A stretch of 64,000 nt of DNA from Saccharomonospora marina XMU15 (GCF_000244955.1 NZ_CM001439.1:5265234-5329233), one strand, 5' to 3'. Positions 25,423 through 34,208 are shown, counted from the first letter of the stretch. The notes: generated by a model from the letters alone, not told the origin. Translations and numbers: made by a program.

Positions 25423-25668
25423 ATGTCAACCGAGCAGCTACGCCAGTCGCTCACCGAGATCCTCGGTGTGGTCGCAGATGCCCGCGCCAACGCGGCCAGA
25501 GCCAAGGAACTGCTCGGTGAGTTCGAACGGGTCGTCACCGACGTGCAGGCCCAGGCCAAACCGTGGTTGCCGCCGCAACTGTCTCGTGCCGTGGAACAAC
25601 TCGACACCCAGCACGGGCGACTCGACGGTGTCACCGAACTGCTGGACAGCTACCGGTCGAGGTTGTAG
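25423..25668 (+). CDS. Small helical protein 2 of the FtsK-like operon
   Basis: An 81-residue protein predicted to be two helices with a turn around KPWLPPQLS. It opens MSTEQLRQSLTEILGVVADA and ends VTELLDSYRSRL. It lacks the W-x-G motif of type VII substrates but has the same size class, and its end resembles that of the gene before it. It begins 15 bp after that gene and ends 8 bp before the ATPase, so all are probably one transcript. A heterodimer with protein 1 is plausible but untested. Confidence 0.8.
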   Translation: MSTEQLRQSLTEILGVVADARANAARAKELLGEFERVVTDVQAQAKPWLPPQLSRAVEQLDTQHGRLDGVTELLDSYRSRL

Positions 25669-25676
25669 GCGAAGGT

Positions 25677-28436
25677 ATGCGACGCAAAGTCCGCGAGCAG
25701 CGCGCTCGCGTGCTGGCCGCGCTAGATCGACTGCGGCAGCAGATCGGGCTGGCTCTCGGTTCGGCGCGCAACGCGCGCGAGGCCGCCGAACTGGAGCTCG
25801 CCAGGCTCGAGTTGGAGCGGCTCGTCGTCAAGGCGGGCATGGAACGGGCTCCTGACGATCCGGAGGTGGCCCGCAGGTCGAGCGAGCCCGCCATGGCCGA
25901 CGTCCTCGAATGGCTGAGCAACGTCCGCGGCCAGTTCTACTCCGACTGGGCCGACGGTCCCAGCCGGTTACGCGACCTGGTGGCGGCCGCCGCGCCGGGG
26001 CCAGCGGGAAGGCCACCGGGGGAGTGGCTCGGCCGGGTCGGCACCGGTGACGGCATCAAGGTGCCGCAACTGTGGCGAATCGGCTCCTCCACAGTGGATG
26101 GTTCGACTGCTGGGAGGAGTCACCGGACGAGGCTGACGTTCGACGTGGCGGTACCGCTGCTCGACGAGTCCCATCTGGCGATCACCTCGGCACCGAGGAC
26201 GCGCCCGAGCGTGGACGCGCTGGTGGAAACCCTGCTGATGCGCGTGCTCAGCTCGTTCGAGCCCGGCGCGGTCAAGGTCCACCTGTGGGATGTCGGCAAG
26301 CTCACGGCCGTTCTGCCCAACTTCTACTCGCTGAGCAGAACGAGCGCGCTGACCGTGCACGACCCGACCAGACTCGTCGACCTGCTGGACGAGTTGTCAG
26401 GACACGTTCGCCGAATCCATGCCCGCACGCTGCAGGCCGGTTACCCGTCGCTGCGGGCGATGCGCGAGGCAACGGGCAGGCGCACCGAGCCGTGGCGCAT
26501 CGCCGTGCTGTACGGCAACGGCGAGGACCTGCCGCCGGAACGGCTGCGGGAACTGAAGCGGGTGGCCAGCGGTGCGCTGGAAGCGGGCATCTCGCTGATC
26601 CTCGTCGACGTGCCGACGGTGCTCGGCGGTGCGGTGGAGACGATCAGCCTGCTGGACGAGCGGCGCGCCATCAGCAGCATGACCGGCACCGACCTCGTCG
26701 TGGACCTCGATCCGCCGCTACCCGCGGGTCAGGTCGCCACCGCCAGCGCGCGGATCGCCGACGCACTCGTGGCCAAGCAGGGTGGTCCCCGCTCCTTCGC
26801 CGATCTGCTGCCCGCCGAGTTCGGGCAGCAGCATTCCGCCCGCGAACTGCGCGCACCGGTCGGGTTCAACGAGGGTGAGCCGGTGGAGGTGGTGATCGGC
26901 GACGCCACCCCGCACGCGCTGATCGGCGGACCGAGCGGGTCGGGAAAGACGAACTTCCTCTACGTCCTGCTCGCGGGCCTCACCTCCAGGTACTCGCCGG
27001 ACGAACTCGCGCTGTACCTGCTCGACTTCAAGGAAGGGGTTTCGTTCGCGGGCCTCGCACCCGGCAAGAAGGACGAGAGCTGGCTGCCACACGCGCGGCT
27101 GGTCGGGGTCAACGTCAACACCGACCGCGAGTTCGGCCTCGCGCTGCTGCGGTTCCTCTCCGACGAGATGCGCAGCCGGTCGGCCGCCGCGAAGGAGCAC
27201 GAGGTCACCAATATCGCGGAGTTGCGGGAGCAGGACCCGCAAGGACGCTGGCCCCGCATCGTGGCGGTGATCGACGAGTTCCAGTACCTGTTCGCCGAAC
27301 GCGACAACGTCACCGCCCTCGCCACCTCACTGCTGGAGGACCTGGCCCGCAGAGGCCGTTCCCAGGGCATTCACCTGATCCTTGCCAGCCAGGACATCGC
27401 GGGCATCGAGGCGTTCTGGGGCAAACCCGCGGTTTTCGAGCAGTGCACGCTGCGGATCGCGATGCCGAAGGCGCGCAGGGTGCTGGCCGAGACCAACCAG
27501 GCCGCCGTGGCCGCGCCCCGCTGGCACGCCGTGGTCAACCACGAATCCGGTGTCGCGCACGGAAACCAGCTCGCGCACGTCCCCGACGCGAGCGGCAGAG
27601 GTGTCTTTCCCGCGCTGCAACGACAACTGTGGCAACGCTATGCCGGGCACGGCAGGCCCAGGTTGTTCGACGGCGCGCACGCTCCCACGCTCGAGGAGTC
27701 GGAGGCGTTCGCGGCGGCCACACCGACCGAGCGACCGCGCGCCCTCATCGGCCAGGCGATCGAGGTCGCCGACCGCGCACACGGCGTGGAACTGCCGGCC
27801 GCACCAGGAAGGAACCTCGCGGTACTCGGTACCAGCACGAGGGAAGCGCTGTCCATCCTGGACTCCGCGACCCGGTCGCTGGCCAGGCAGCACCAGCCGG
27901 GCGAGGCGGAGTTCGTGCTCTGCTGCCTCGTCGAGTCGTGCTTGCCCACGGTCGCCCGGCTTGCCGACACGCTTGGCTCGCAGAGCCACAAGGCCCGTCT
28001 CGTCGCCGCGGGCGAACTCGGCGAGACCATCACTTCCCTGGCCACCGAACTGTCCGAGGAGGACGTGGCGAGGTATCTCGTGCTCTACGGCGTCGACGCC
28101 GCGCTTCCCGCGCTGGAGCGCAAGGAACCAGGCACGCAGAGCCCGCTGGAGGCGTTGCGGCTGCTGCTGAAGCAGGGCCCCGGCCACCGGACACACGTGC
28201 TCGGCTGGTGGCGGGCGGTCGCGAGGCTGAAGGACACGCTCGGCTTCGCCGGTACCGACGACATCGGCGCATGGGTCGCGCTCGACGTACAGGGCAACGA
28301 ACTGGCGCCGTTCTGCGCGGGACAGCTGGTGCAGTGGTCGCCCCGGCCCGGCCGCGCGCTGTTCTTCGACCGAACGATCCACGGCTCTCCCGAGGTGGCC
28401 ATCCCGTTCCGACTGCCGGAGACCGAAGATGAGTGA
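25677..28436 (+). CDS. Soluble FtsK/SpoIIIE-type P-loop ATPase
   Basis: A 919-residue ATPase of the FtsK-HerA group. Residues 1-60 are a charged coiled coil. The ATPase core has Walker A GGPSGSGKT (K424) and Walker B VAVIDEFQYLF (D533-E534), with LARRGRSQGIHLILASQ as the FtsK-type C-terminal motif. There is no transmembrane segment and no C-terminal gamma DNA-reading domain, so it is not the chromosome translocase. The last 300 residues are a divergent, ATPase-like region (LAVLGTSTREALSILDSA) without an intact P-loop. Type VII EccC proteins also have serial FtsK domains, but they carry membrane anchors. The product may pump DNA or peptide substrates with its small neighbours. Confidence 0.85.
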   Translation: MRRKVREQRARVLAALDRLRQQIGLALGSARNAREAAELELARLELERLVVKAGMERAPDDPEVARRSSEPAMADVLEWLSNVRGQFYSDWADGPSRLRDLVAAAAPGPAGRPPGEWLGRVGTGDGIKVPQLWRIGSSTVDGSTAGRSHRTRLTFDVAVPLLDESHLAITSAPRTRPSVDALVETLLMRVLSSFEPGAVKVHLWDVGKLTAVLPNFYSLSRTSALTVHDPTRLVDLLDELSGHVRRIHARTLQAGYPSLRAMREATGRRTEPWRIAVLYGNGEDLPPERLRELKRVASGALEAGISLILVDVPTVLGGAVETISLLDERRAISSMTGTDLVVDLDPPLPAGQVATASARIADALVAKQGGPRSFADLLPAEFGQQHSARELRAPVGFNEGEPVEVVIGDATPHALIGGPSGSGKTNFLYVLLAGLTSRYSPDELALYLLDFKEGVSFAGLAPGKKDESWLPHARLVGVNVNTDREFGLALLRFLSDEMRSRSAAAKEHEVTNIAELREQDPQGRWPRIVAVIDEFQYLFAERDNVTALATSLLEDLARRGRSQGIHLILASQDIAGIEAFWGKPAVFEQCTLRIAMPKARRVLAETNQAAVAAPRWHAVVNHESGVAHGNQLAHVPDASGRGVFPALQRQLWQRYAGHGRPRLFDGAHAPTLEESEAFAAATPTERPRALIGQAIEVADRAHGVELPAAPGRNLAVLGTSTREALSILDSATRSLARQHQPGEAEFVLCCLVESCLPTVARLADTLGSQSHKARLVAAGELGETITSLATELSEEDVARYLVLYGVDAALPALERKEPGTQSPLEALRLLLKQGPGHRTHVLGWWRAVARLKDTLGFAGTDDIGAWVALDVQGNELAPFCAGQLVQWSPRPGRALFFDRTIHGSPEVAIPFRLPETEDE

Positions 28437-28794
28437 CGAACCCACGGCGGCCGTTCGCTACAAGGACATCGTCGGCCTGGCCCGCAAGGCCGCCGACGAC
28501 CTGCGAACGTGGGAGCTGGCCAGAGCCGAGGAGCTGACAGCGATGATCGCCGCCGCCGAGGAGCGGGTGTCGGCGGCGGCGGAACGGGAACGAGCGGTCA
28601 CCGAACGCGCCAACCGCTGGTGGCGCATGGCCGGCGACAACGTGTCGCGGCTGTCGTGGCTGGAACCGGGAGCGGACCCCGAACCGGTCTCAACCGCCAG
28701 GGGTGAATGGCTGGACCGCTACACCGAGGAGATCCGCACCGCCTACCAGGAACTCAACCAGGCGATCCTGCGCCTGAGCTGGCGGGCCCGCTGA
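28429..28794 (+). CDS. Small coiled-coil protein 3 of the FtsK-like operon
   Basis: A 121-residue protein whose ATG overlaps the ATPase stop by 8 bp, which implies translational coupling. Residues 10-65 form a strong Ala/Glu/Arg helix (LARKAADDLRTWELARAEEL...). A short Trp-rich segment (RWWRMAGDNVSRLSWLEPG) and a second helix (EWLDRYTEEIRTAYQELNQA) follow. No family is recognised. Its coupling suggests it is a subunit or adaptor of the FtsK-like ATPase. Confidence 0.8.
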   Translation: MSDEPTAAVRYKDIVGLARKAADDLRTWELARAEELTAMIAAAEERVSAAAERERAVTERANRWWRMAGDNVSRLSWLEPGADPEPVSTARGEWLDRYTEEIRTAYQELNQAILRLSWRAR

Positions 28795-28812
28795 GCCCCG
28801 GGGACGACCCGG

Positions 28813-29241
28813 CTAGGACTTGAACCGCCTGGAGAGCGTGGAGACGAGCGCGCGGAAGCCACCTTTCGCGCTCGCGGCGATGACGGTAGCCCAGTCGAAG
28901 TAGTCGCGCCACAGCACGATGCGGCCGTCACGCACCTCGAACGTGCCGCACACCCAGAACCCGGCGCGCCACGGCCCTGACTCCAGCACGTCCGTGCGCT
29001 CTGTCAACACGATCGGGCCGTCCTCGGCGATGTGATGCACCTTCACCTCGAAACCCGAGCCGTACTTCTGCATCATCCGCATCTGCTTCTCGAACGCGGC
29101 GATCCCTCGGGCGGGTGGCAGCGGCACGTTCTGGTACACCACGTCCTCGGCCACATAGGTCAGCGCCTTGTCGATGTCGATCGCCTCCAAGGCGGAAAGG
29201 AACGCCTTGACCGTTTCCTTGGGGGAGGTGGTTTCGGGCAT
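28813..29241 (-). CDS. Limonene-1,2-epoxide hydrolase-like protein (EphG type)
   Basis: A 142-residue protein of the SnoaL/NTF2-like fold, in the limonene epoxide hydrolase family. The catalytic Asp-Arg-Asp triad can be recognised: R and D in LTERTDVL and D in VLWRDYFDW. Mycobacterium tuberculosis EphG (Rv2740) has the same size and pattern and opens sterol-like epoxides. ATG 29241 has GAGGAG upstream and gives the family start (PKETVKAFLSALE). It is convergent with the FtsK-like operon and lies downstream of the dynamin pair on the same strand, 84 bp away. The natural substrate is unknown. Confidence 0.88.
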   Translation of the reverse strand: MPETTSPKETVKAFLSALEAIDIDKALTYVAEDVVYQNVPLPPARGIAAFEKQMRMMQKYGSGFEVKVHHIAEDGPIVLTERTDVLESGPWRAGFWVCGTFEVRDGRIVLWRDYFDWATVIAASAKGGFRALVSTLSRRFKS

Positions 29242-29324
29242 CGGAACTCCTCGCGGTCCGGACCGGTTACCGGCTCGACCGTACCGCGCGTCGCGTGTTG
29301 TCGCCGCTCGAGGCCGGGTATCGC

Positions 29325-30587
29325 TCACGGCGCGGGTTCGGTGATGAGCGCCTCGCAGCTTCGCGCCACGGTTCTGGCCGCGTGGCGTTCCGCCGCACCG
29401 AACACCGGGTTCTCCGAGTATGCCCGCCACACCCGCAGTGCAGCGGCGGCGGCCTGCCGCAGTGGCGGGCCCTGTACCTGGGCGCCGAGCCGTTCCTGCG
29501 GCTGCAGCCCGTAGCCGCCCGCGAGCCGGATCGCCTCCTCGCGCAACTCCTCCGGCAACCTCACCCTGCCGGTGCTGACCGTGGCGAGCAGCCGCAACTC
29601 GTGGAACTCGTGCGCTCCGGCGAGCGTGCGTTCCAACTCGCCTACGAGCGGCGCCGCCGAGGGGCGTGGTTCCATCCGCAACACCACGTCCAGCCCGATC
29701 AACGCCGAACGTGCCTTGAGCACCGGCGCCCGGTCGGTGAAGTAGAGCGAGATCGCGTCGCGCAAGTCACCCAGCCCACTTCGCTGGGCCAGCTGTGTGG
29801 ACAGTGCGGCACGGGTGTCGGCTCCCCTGCGGATCAGCGTGACGGCCAGCCGGATACCGAAGAGTCCGAACCTGCCCAGCAGCCGTTCCCGCTCCGGGTC
29901 GGCGGCGAACCGGTCGGCCGACAGCAACAGCGGCTCCAACTCCTCCTTCGGAGCGGCCGCCAGCCCGGCCAGCAGTTCGAACTCGTCGTCGGACAGCGTC
30001 CTGCCGCCGCTCGCGGCAAGCCCGGCCACCGCGATGACGTCCTGGCACAGCACGCTCAGCTCGCCCTCCTTGCGGTACTTGCGGGCGACCTGTCGTGCCG
30101 AGATGAGCGCATCGACCCGGCCACCACCGAGTTCGTCCGCGCGGGAGAGCACCGCGACCGAGTTCACCGCGGCAACGCGAGCCACCGGGTGGTCCTGCAC
30201 GGCCCGCAGAAAGGCCAGGTCCGCGTTGTGCGGGTGGCCCATCAGGTACAGCACCGCGTCGGCCTCCATGCAGATCGACTCCACCGCGCCCGGCTCCATG
30301 TCCGGCCCCACCGCAGGCGTGTCGATCAAGGTCAGTGGCGACTGCGACCTGGCAGGTGGCACCTGATACCACGCCATGCCCTGCCCGCCCTCGGTCGCGA
30401 CACACTCACCGGCGATGGCGTTGACGAGAGTGGACTTGCCGGTGGCGGGGCCCCCCACGACGGCCAGCCGCAACGGGTCGGTGAAGCGCGCGAGGTGGCG
30501 ACGCAGCCAGTTGATCGCCCTTGGACTGTCCGCGTAGACGTCGAGTGCCTGGTTCAGCAGGGTCCAGGCGCGGTCCGGCAGGTTCAC
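29325..30587 (-). CDS. Dynamin-like GTPase, IniC type
   Basis: A 420-residue dynamin-superfamily GTPase, shorter than its upstream partner. The G1 P-loop is GGPATGKST (residues 45-53) and G3 is DTPAVG (89-94). The G4 position reads SRAD rather than the usual TKxD, which may alter nucleotide specificity. No membrane segment is visible. The start overlaps the previous gene by 4 bp, so the two GTPases are co-translated. Order and sizes match iniA-iniC of the mycobacterial iniBAC operon, in which IniA and IniC are membrane-remodelling proteins induced by cell-wall stress. Orthology is inferred. Confidence 0.88.
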   Translation of the reverse strand: MNLPDRAWTLLNQALDVYADSPRAINWLRRHLARFTDPLRLAVVGGPATGKSTLVNAIAGECVATEGGQGMAWYQVPPARSQSPLTLIDTPAVGPDMEPGAVESICMEADAVLYLMGHPHNADLAFLRAVQDHPVARVAAVNSVAVLSRADELGGGRVDALISARQVARKYRKEGELSVLCQDVIAVAGLAASGGRTLSDDEFELLAGLAAAPKEELEPLLLSADRFAADPERERLLGRFGLFGIRLAVTLIRRGADTRAALSTQLAQRSGLGDLRDAISLYFTDRAPVLKARSALIGLDVVLRMEPRPSAAPLVGELERTLAGAHEFHELRLLATVSTGRVRLPEELREEAIRLAGGYGLQPQERLGAQVQGPPLRQAAAAALRVWRAYSENPVFGAAERHAARTVARSCEALITEPAP

Positions 30588-32389
30588 GCCGTGAGCCCGC
30601 GGACGGCAGACATGCCCGCGAGTGCCTGGCCGCGTCTGCGCAGCAGGTCGAGCTGTTCGATGCCCTTGGTCAGTTCACGGGTGGCCGTGCCACGCTGCGC
30701 GGTCTCCGCGTCGATGACCTGCTTGATGCGCTTGGCCGTCTCCGAGATCTCCGCGCGCAGCTCGTGCGCCACAGCCGTGCAGCGGTCACGCAGCTCCCTG
30801 TGGATCAGACGCACGGTGTCCTTGCTCTCCTTGCCGTAGGTGAGGAAGAAGTCGTCGACATGGCGGTGCGCGGCCGTGCGCGCGGTCGCCTGGCGCCGCT
30901 TGAGCCGGTTGCCTCGCTCCTCGAAAACGCTCTTGGCGCCGAAGGCCACGCCCGCACCGATCGAGATCGGGTTGATCAGGTCCATCCCGGCCAGCGTGGT
31001 GGCCAGACCGAACATCAGCAGACCGCTGTAGGAGCCTCGCATGCCGACGAACAGCTTCTGCCCGATGGTGAACCGCTCCACCGTGGGCATCCGCAGGTCC
31101 CCTACGTCGTTGCGGTAGACGTCGTCGAGCAGGGTCTCCGGCGCGAACACCTCCGGCCGGTGCGGCGCGATCTGGGCGGCGAGCTTGCGTGCGATCCACT
31201 CGAACCGGTCGAGCAGCCAGTTCGAGTTGGCCTCCGCCACCGCCTTCAGGTTCTCGCGCAGCCAATCCTCGAACTCGTCCCAGTCCTTGGCCGGGTCGGC
31301 CACCTCGAAGTACTCGTCGGCCTCCCGCAGGATGCGTCGTGTGCGGTCCCTCAGGTCGAAGTCCAGGTCCGCCATCAGGTCAGCGACCTCGTCGGAGAGC
31401 ACGGTCTGCCAGCGGGCCGATTCCCGCTGCAGCTCCTCCAGTTGCCTGGCGGCGGCGCGCCAGCGGGCGGTCAGCTCGTCGTTCGCGCTTGCCTGCACCT
31501 GCGACAGCCGCTCGCGCAGCGGCACCACGAGCTGGTCGACGGTCATGCGGGTGAGCGCGCTCACCGAGCGGCGGCGCAGCAACTCCACCTGACCCATCAG
31601 GTCCCGATGCAGGTAGGAGACCAGTGCGCCGTAGCCGGACTCCTCGTTCAGCACCGAGTCGCCACTGCGTGCCGCGGCGAGCCGCAACGCCGCGGACACC
31701 GGCAACACCGTGGCGGGAAAGCCTCCCCTGGCCAGGCGGGCACGGTTGCGCTCGGCCACGAGCCGCCAGCCGGGAACCAGGTCGATCTTGGTGAGCACCA
31801 CCACGACGGTGGGGCACAGTGTGCTGGCCCGCTCCAGCAGGTCCAGCTCGGCGGGGGTCAGCTCCCTGGTGGCGTCGCTGACCAGCAGTACGGCGTCGGC
31901 CTGTGGCAGCACGGACAGCGTGGCGCGGGTCAGTTCGGAAGCATCCGGCCCGACGGGTGGGGTGTCGACGAGGGCCAGCCCAGACTCGAGCAGCTTGCGC
32001 GGCAGCCCGACCTCCGCCCTGACGACGCCGGGTTGCTTGTTGGCCTGCGCGGTGACCGACTCGGCCGCGACGGGGACCCGGTCGGCGCTCTCCAGCGCGG
32101 GCGTCACCTCGCCGGTGACGAGCGTCCCCACGGGTGAGGCGGCGTGCTCGACGATGGCGGGCACGGTGGTGGTCACGTCGTCGCCCGTGGCGCACACCGG
32201 CGCGTTGAGCAGGCCGTTGATCAGTTGGCTCTTGCCCTGGCTCGACTGGCCGAGCACGATGACGCGCACCTTGGGCGTGACCAGTTCGGACCTGCGCAGG
32301 CGCAGGCGCTGCACCAGGTCCGCGCGGTCCTGCGCCGCACAGGCCTGGATGGTCTCATCCAGCACGTCGAGCCAGGGCGAAGCCATCAT
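30584..32389 (-). CDS. Dynamin-like GTPase, IniA type
   Basis: A 601-residue dynamin-like GTPase. G1 is GQSSQGKSQ (residues 47-55), G3 DTPPVG (142-147) and G4 TKID (200-203), so the GTPase is complete. A long helical stalk follows, with a hydrophobic tip near residues 445-490 (SYSGLLMFGLATTLAGMDLI) suitable for membrane insertion as in IniA. The paired organisation with the smaller GTPase downstream (4-bp overlap) is typical of tandem bacterial dynamins, which act together on membranes. A hairpin and 95 bp separate it from the IniB-type gene upstream. Confidence 0.92.
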   Translation of the reverse strand: MMASPWLDVLDETIQACAAQDRADLVQRLRLRRSELVTPKVRVIVLGQSSQGKSQLINGLLNAPVCATGDDVTTTVPAIVEHAASPVGTLVTGEVTPALESADRVPVAAESVTAQANKQPGVVRAEVGLPRKLLESGLALVDTPPVGPDASELTRATLSVLPQADAVLLVSDATRELTPAELDLLERASTLCPTVVVVLTKIDLVPGWRLVAERNRARLARGGFPATVLPVSAALRLAAARSGDSVLNEESGYGALVSYLHRDLMGQVELLRRRSVSALTRMTVDQLVVPLRERLSQVQASANDELTARWRAAARQLEELQRESARWQTVLSDEVADLMADLDFDLRDRTRRILREADEYFEVADPAKDWDEFEDWLRENLKAVAEANSNWLLDRFEWIARKLAAQIAPHRPEVFAPETLLDDVYRNDVGDLRMPTVERFTIGQKLFVGMRGSYSGLLMFGLATTLAGMDLINPISIGAGVAFGAKSVFEERGNRLKRRQATARTAAHRHVDDFFLTYGKESKDTVRLIHRELRDRCTAVAHELRAEISETAKRIKQVIDAETAQRGTATRELTKGIEQLDLLRRRGQALAGMSAVRGLTA

Positions 32390-32426
32390 CGGACGGACAG
32401 TGTGCCCTGTTAACTCTCCGCAGTGA

Positions 32427-32459
32427 AGGCTGGGCTCGTGATTTCACCGAGCCCAGCCT
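32427..32459 (-). terminator. Hairpin between IniB- and IniA-type genes
   Basis: AGGCTGGGCTCG and CGAGCCCAGCCT form a perfect 12-bp stem with a 9-nt loop in the 95-bp gap. There is no clear T run on the minus strand (it continues TTCACTG). The structure probably reduces read-through, so the GTPases are made at a lower level than the IniB-type protein. Bidirectional stopping is also possible. Confidence 0.65.
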
Positions 32460-32484
32460 GTTATCACTCCGAAACCGCAGGTTG

Positions 32485-33945
32485 TCAGTGCCCGAGGTCC
32501 AGGTCACCAACACTCGGCGTGTCCGACAGCAACTGCTGGCCGGTGTCCGCCACACCGCCGAGCGGGCTGGAGCTGACGGCGTCGGTCACCTGGTCGGCGC
32601 CGGGCAGGTCCTGCGGGGCGGGCAGCGGGTTGGCCACCGGCAGGTCGGGCAGCGACGTCGGCAGGTCCACCGGCAGGTCGACCGGGAGGTCGGTGGGCAC
32701 GTCGGCGGGAAGCTCGGCGGGCACGTCGACCGGCAGCGAGCCGGTCTCCGGGACGCTGCGCGCCACGTCAGCGGCGGTGGACGGCAGCTCGGTCGGCACG
32801 TCGACGGGCAGGTTGGCAGGCACGTCGGCCGGCAGGTTCGCCGGAAGGTCGGCGGGCAGGTTGGCCGCGTCCGGCACGTCGACCGGAGCGATGCCGCCCA
32901 GCGCCGCGCCACCGGAGGTCACGTAGGTGGCCAGCGTGCTCGCGGCCGCCTCGCTGCCCCTGCTCAGCGCGTCGGTGTCGAGACCCTCGGCGAGGTCACC
33001 CGTGGTGTCGAGCTCGGGGATGGCGGGCGCGGAAGGCGTGCCCGAGAACTCGACGCCGTAGGTGCCCAGCGGGGTGTCCAGCGAGCCACCCGCGACGAAG
33101 GAGTTCAGGGACGCGGCCCCGCTGCCCTCGACCGAGATCAGGTCGCTGTCGAGCGCCGCGCCACCGGCGATGCCGTCCGCGCTGGCCGCCGAGAAGGCGC
33201 CGAGGTCGGCCCGCTCGGAGTCGATCGCGAGGTCGCCGACAACGCCGTCGAGGCCCGCGTCGAGCATGCCGGTGCCGCTGGCGAAGTCGTTCTCGAACGA
33301 AGCACCGCCGCCGGAGCTCTCCAGGCCGACGCCACCGAGGCCCGCGAAGTGCCCCGCGACGGAGTCGACGCTGGAACCGATGTTGGCGCCGTCGGTGCTC
33401 AGCGAGCCGACCACCTCACCGGTGGCGACCTGGGTGGTCCACTCGATGGCGCCGGTGACGCCGTCGAGACCGCCGGTGCCGCCCGCGGCGAAGTCACCGA
33501 GGGCGGAGGTCATGCCGCCGTGGAACTCCGAGCCCTCCATGCCGCCGAGGCGCTCCATACCCGCCACGTCGGCCACGTTCTGCAGCTGCGCGATGGCGCC
33601 CTCGAGGCCGCCCGCGCCCACGGGCAGGTCCGCAAGCGAGCCCAGCGAGCCCGCGTCCGGCAGCTGGCCGTAGTCCATCACCAGCGGGATCACTTCCTGC
33701 ACGTCCTGCGCGGTGATGTCGCCGAGCCCGGCGCAGCCGAGCGCGTGGGCGGGGTCGTCGGCGAACGCGGCACGAGCGGCGCTGTCGTTGAGCAGGTTCA
33801 GCACGAAGTCGTGCAGCGTCTGCTCCTGCGGCGCGACCTCACAGGCCTCGGAGCCCTGCTGGCCCTCCGGCGCGGTGGTGGCGGTGGCCTGCGGTGCGGG
33901 CTCGGCCACGGTCGCCTCCTGCGAGACCTGGCCCTCTTCCTTCAT
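32485..33945 (-). CDS. IniB N-terminal-domain protein
   Basis: A 486-residue protein. After an acidic, Gln/Ala-rich lead, residues 45-95 match the IniB N-terminal domain (TLHDFVLNLLNDSAARAAFA, then LGCAGLGDITAQDVQEV). A long Gly/Ala/Ser/Asp region follows, and then a proline repeat of the type LPADLPANLPADVP. No signal peptide is apparent, as in mycobacterial IniB. ATG 33945 is preferred; TTG 33948 is one codon earlier, and GGAGAG lies upstream. It is first in the leftward iniBAC-like operon. IniB's own role is unknown, but it is the most strongly induced member in mycobacteria exposed to isoniazid or ethambutol. Confidence 0.85.
   Translation of the reverse strand: MKEEGQVSQEATVAEPAPQATATTAPEGQQGSEACEVAPQEQTLHDFVLNLLNDSAARAAFADDPAHALGCAGLGDITAQDVQEVIPLVMDYGQLPDAGSLGSLADLPVGAGGLEGAIAQLQNVADVAGMERLGGMEGSEFHGGMTSALGDFAAGGTGGLDGVTGAIEWTTQVATGEVVGSLSTDGANIGSSVDSVAGHFAGLGGVGLESSGGGASFENDFASGTGMLDAGLDGVVGDLAIDSERADLGAFSAASADGIAGGAALDSDLISVEGSGAASLNSFVAGGSLDTPLGTYGVEFSGTPSAPAIPELDTTGDLAEGLDTDALSRGSEAAASTLATYVTSGGAALGGIAPVDVPDAANLPADLPANLPADVPANLPVDVPTELPSTAADVARSVPETGSLPVDVPAELPADVPTDLPVDLPVDLPTSLPDLPVANPLPAPQDLPGADQVTDAVSSSPLGGVADTGQQLLSDTPSVGDLDLGH
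32590..32870 (-). repeat. Pro-Ala/Val-Asp-Leu repeat tract in the IniB-type protein
   Basis: About 90 codons encode four-residue units of the form L/V-P-A/V/T-D/N/E (for example LPADLPANLPADVPANLP). The nucleotide units vary (GGCAGG, GGCACG, GGCGGG types), so the tract is old and kept at protein level. The spacing suggests a polyproline-like or extended, elastic segment. Confidence 0.75.
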
Positions 33946-34208
33946 CAAGGGAAATCTCTCCTCGTTCGGCTATGTCTTGGGGCGAGCGCGTCCGGGGCGT
34001 GCTCGCCGCGGCAGACGTTATGAGTTCACCGAGTACGAGGGCATCGGGGATGGGTCCGGATCGTTACCCGCGTGGAACCCGGCCCGGATTAGGGGATTAG
34101 GGGATCGTGCCGTCGCGGCTTCGGGGGTGTTGTCCCCACACACCGCTTTGGTACGAAAGGACCCAACACTGGACCGCCGAAGCAACCGACCGTGAGGAAA
34201 CGCCGCAG
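33946..34208. promoter_or_regulatory. Divergent control region of the IniB/Hsp70 operons
   Basis: This 263-bp gap separates the IniB-type and Hsp70-like starts. It contains a tandem repeat GGATTAGG-GGATTAGG-GGAT at 34085-34104, 105 bp before the Hsp70 start, and less GC-rich stretches near 33962-34040. The regulator gene is inside the rightward operon, so this is a likely place for it to bind. No sigma-factor consensus is clear enough to mark. Confidence 0.45.

Noticed and set aside
25147-25668. WXG100/ESAT-6 substrate pair of a type VII secretion system
   Set aside because: Neither small protein has the W-x-G turn or the C-terminal export signal, the ATPase has no membrane anchors, and no EccB, EccD or MycP genes are present.
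25677-28436. Chromosomal FtsK DNA translocase
   Set aside because: No N-terminal membrane helices and no C-terminal gamma winged-helix domain are visible.
29325-30587. Degenerate pseudogene because the G4 motif is SRAD instead of TKxD
   Set aside because: The frame is full length, the G1 and G3 motifs are intact, and coupling to the first GTPase is kept; IniC-type partners often diverge here.
29295-30839. Long plus-strand open frame opposite the dynamin pair
   Set aside because: It crosses two well-supported GTPase genes on the other strand and has no recognisable protein pattern.
32590-32870. Non-coding minisatellite
   Set aside because: The units keep one reading frame and a regular protein pattern, so it is a coding repeat.
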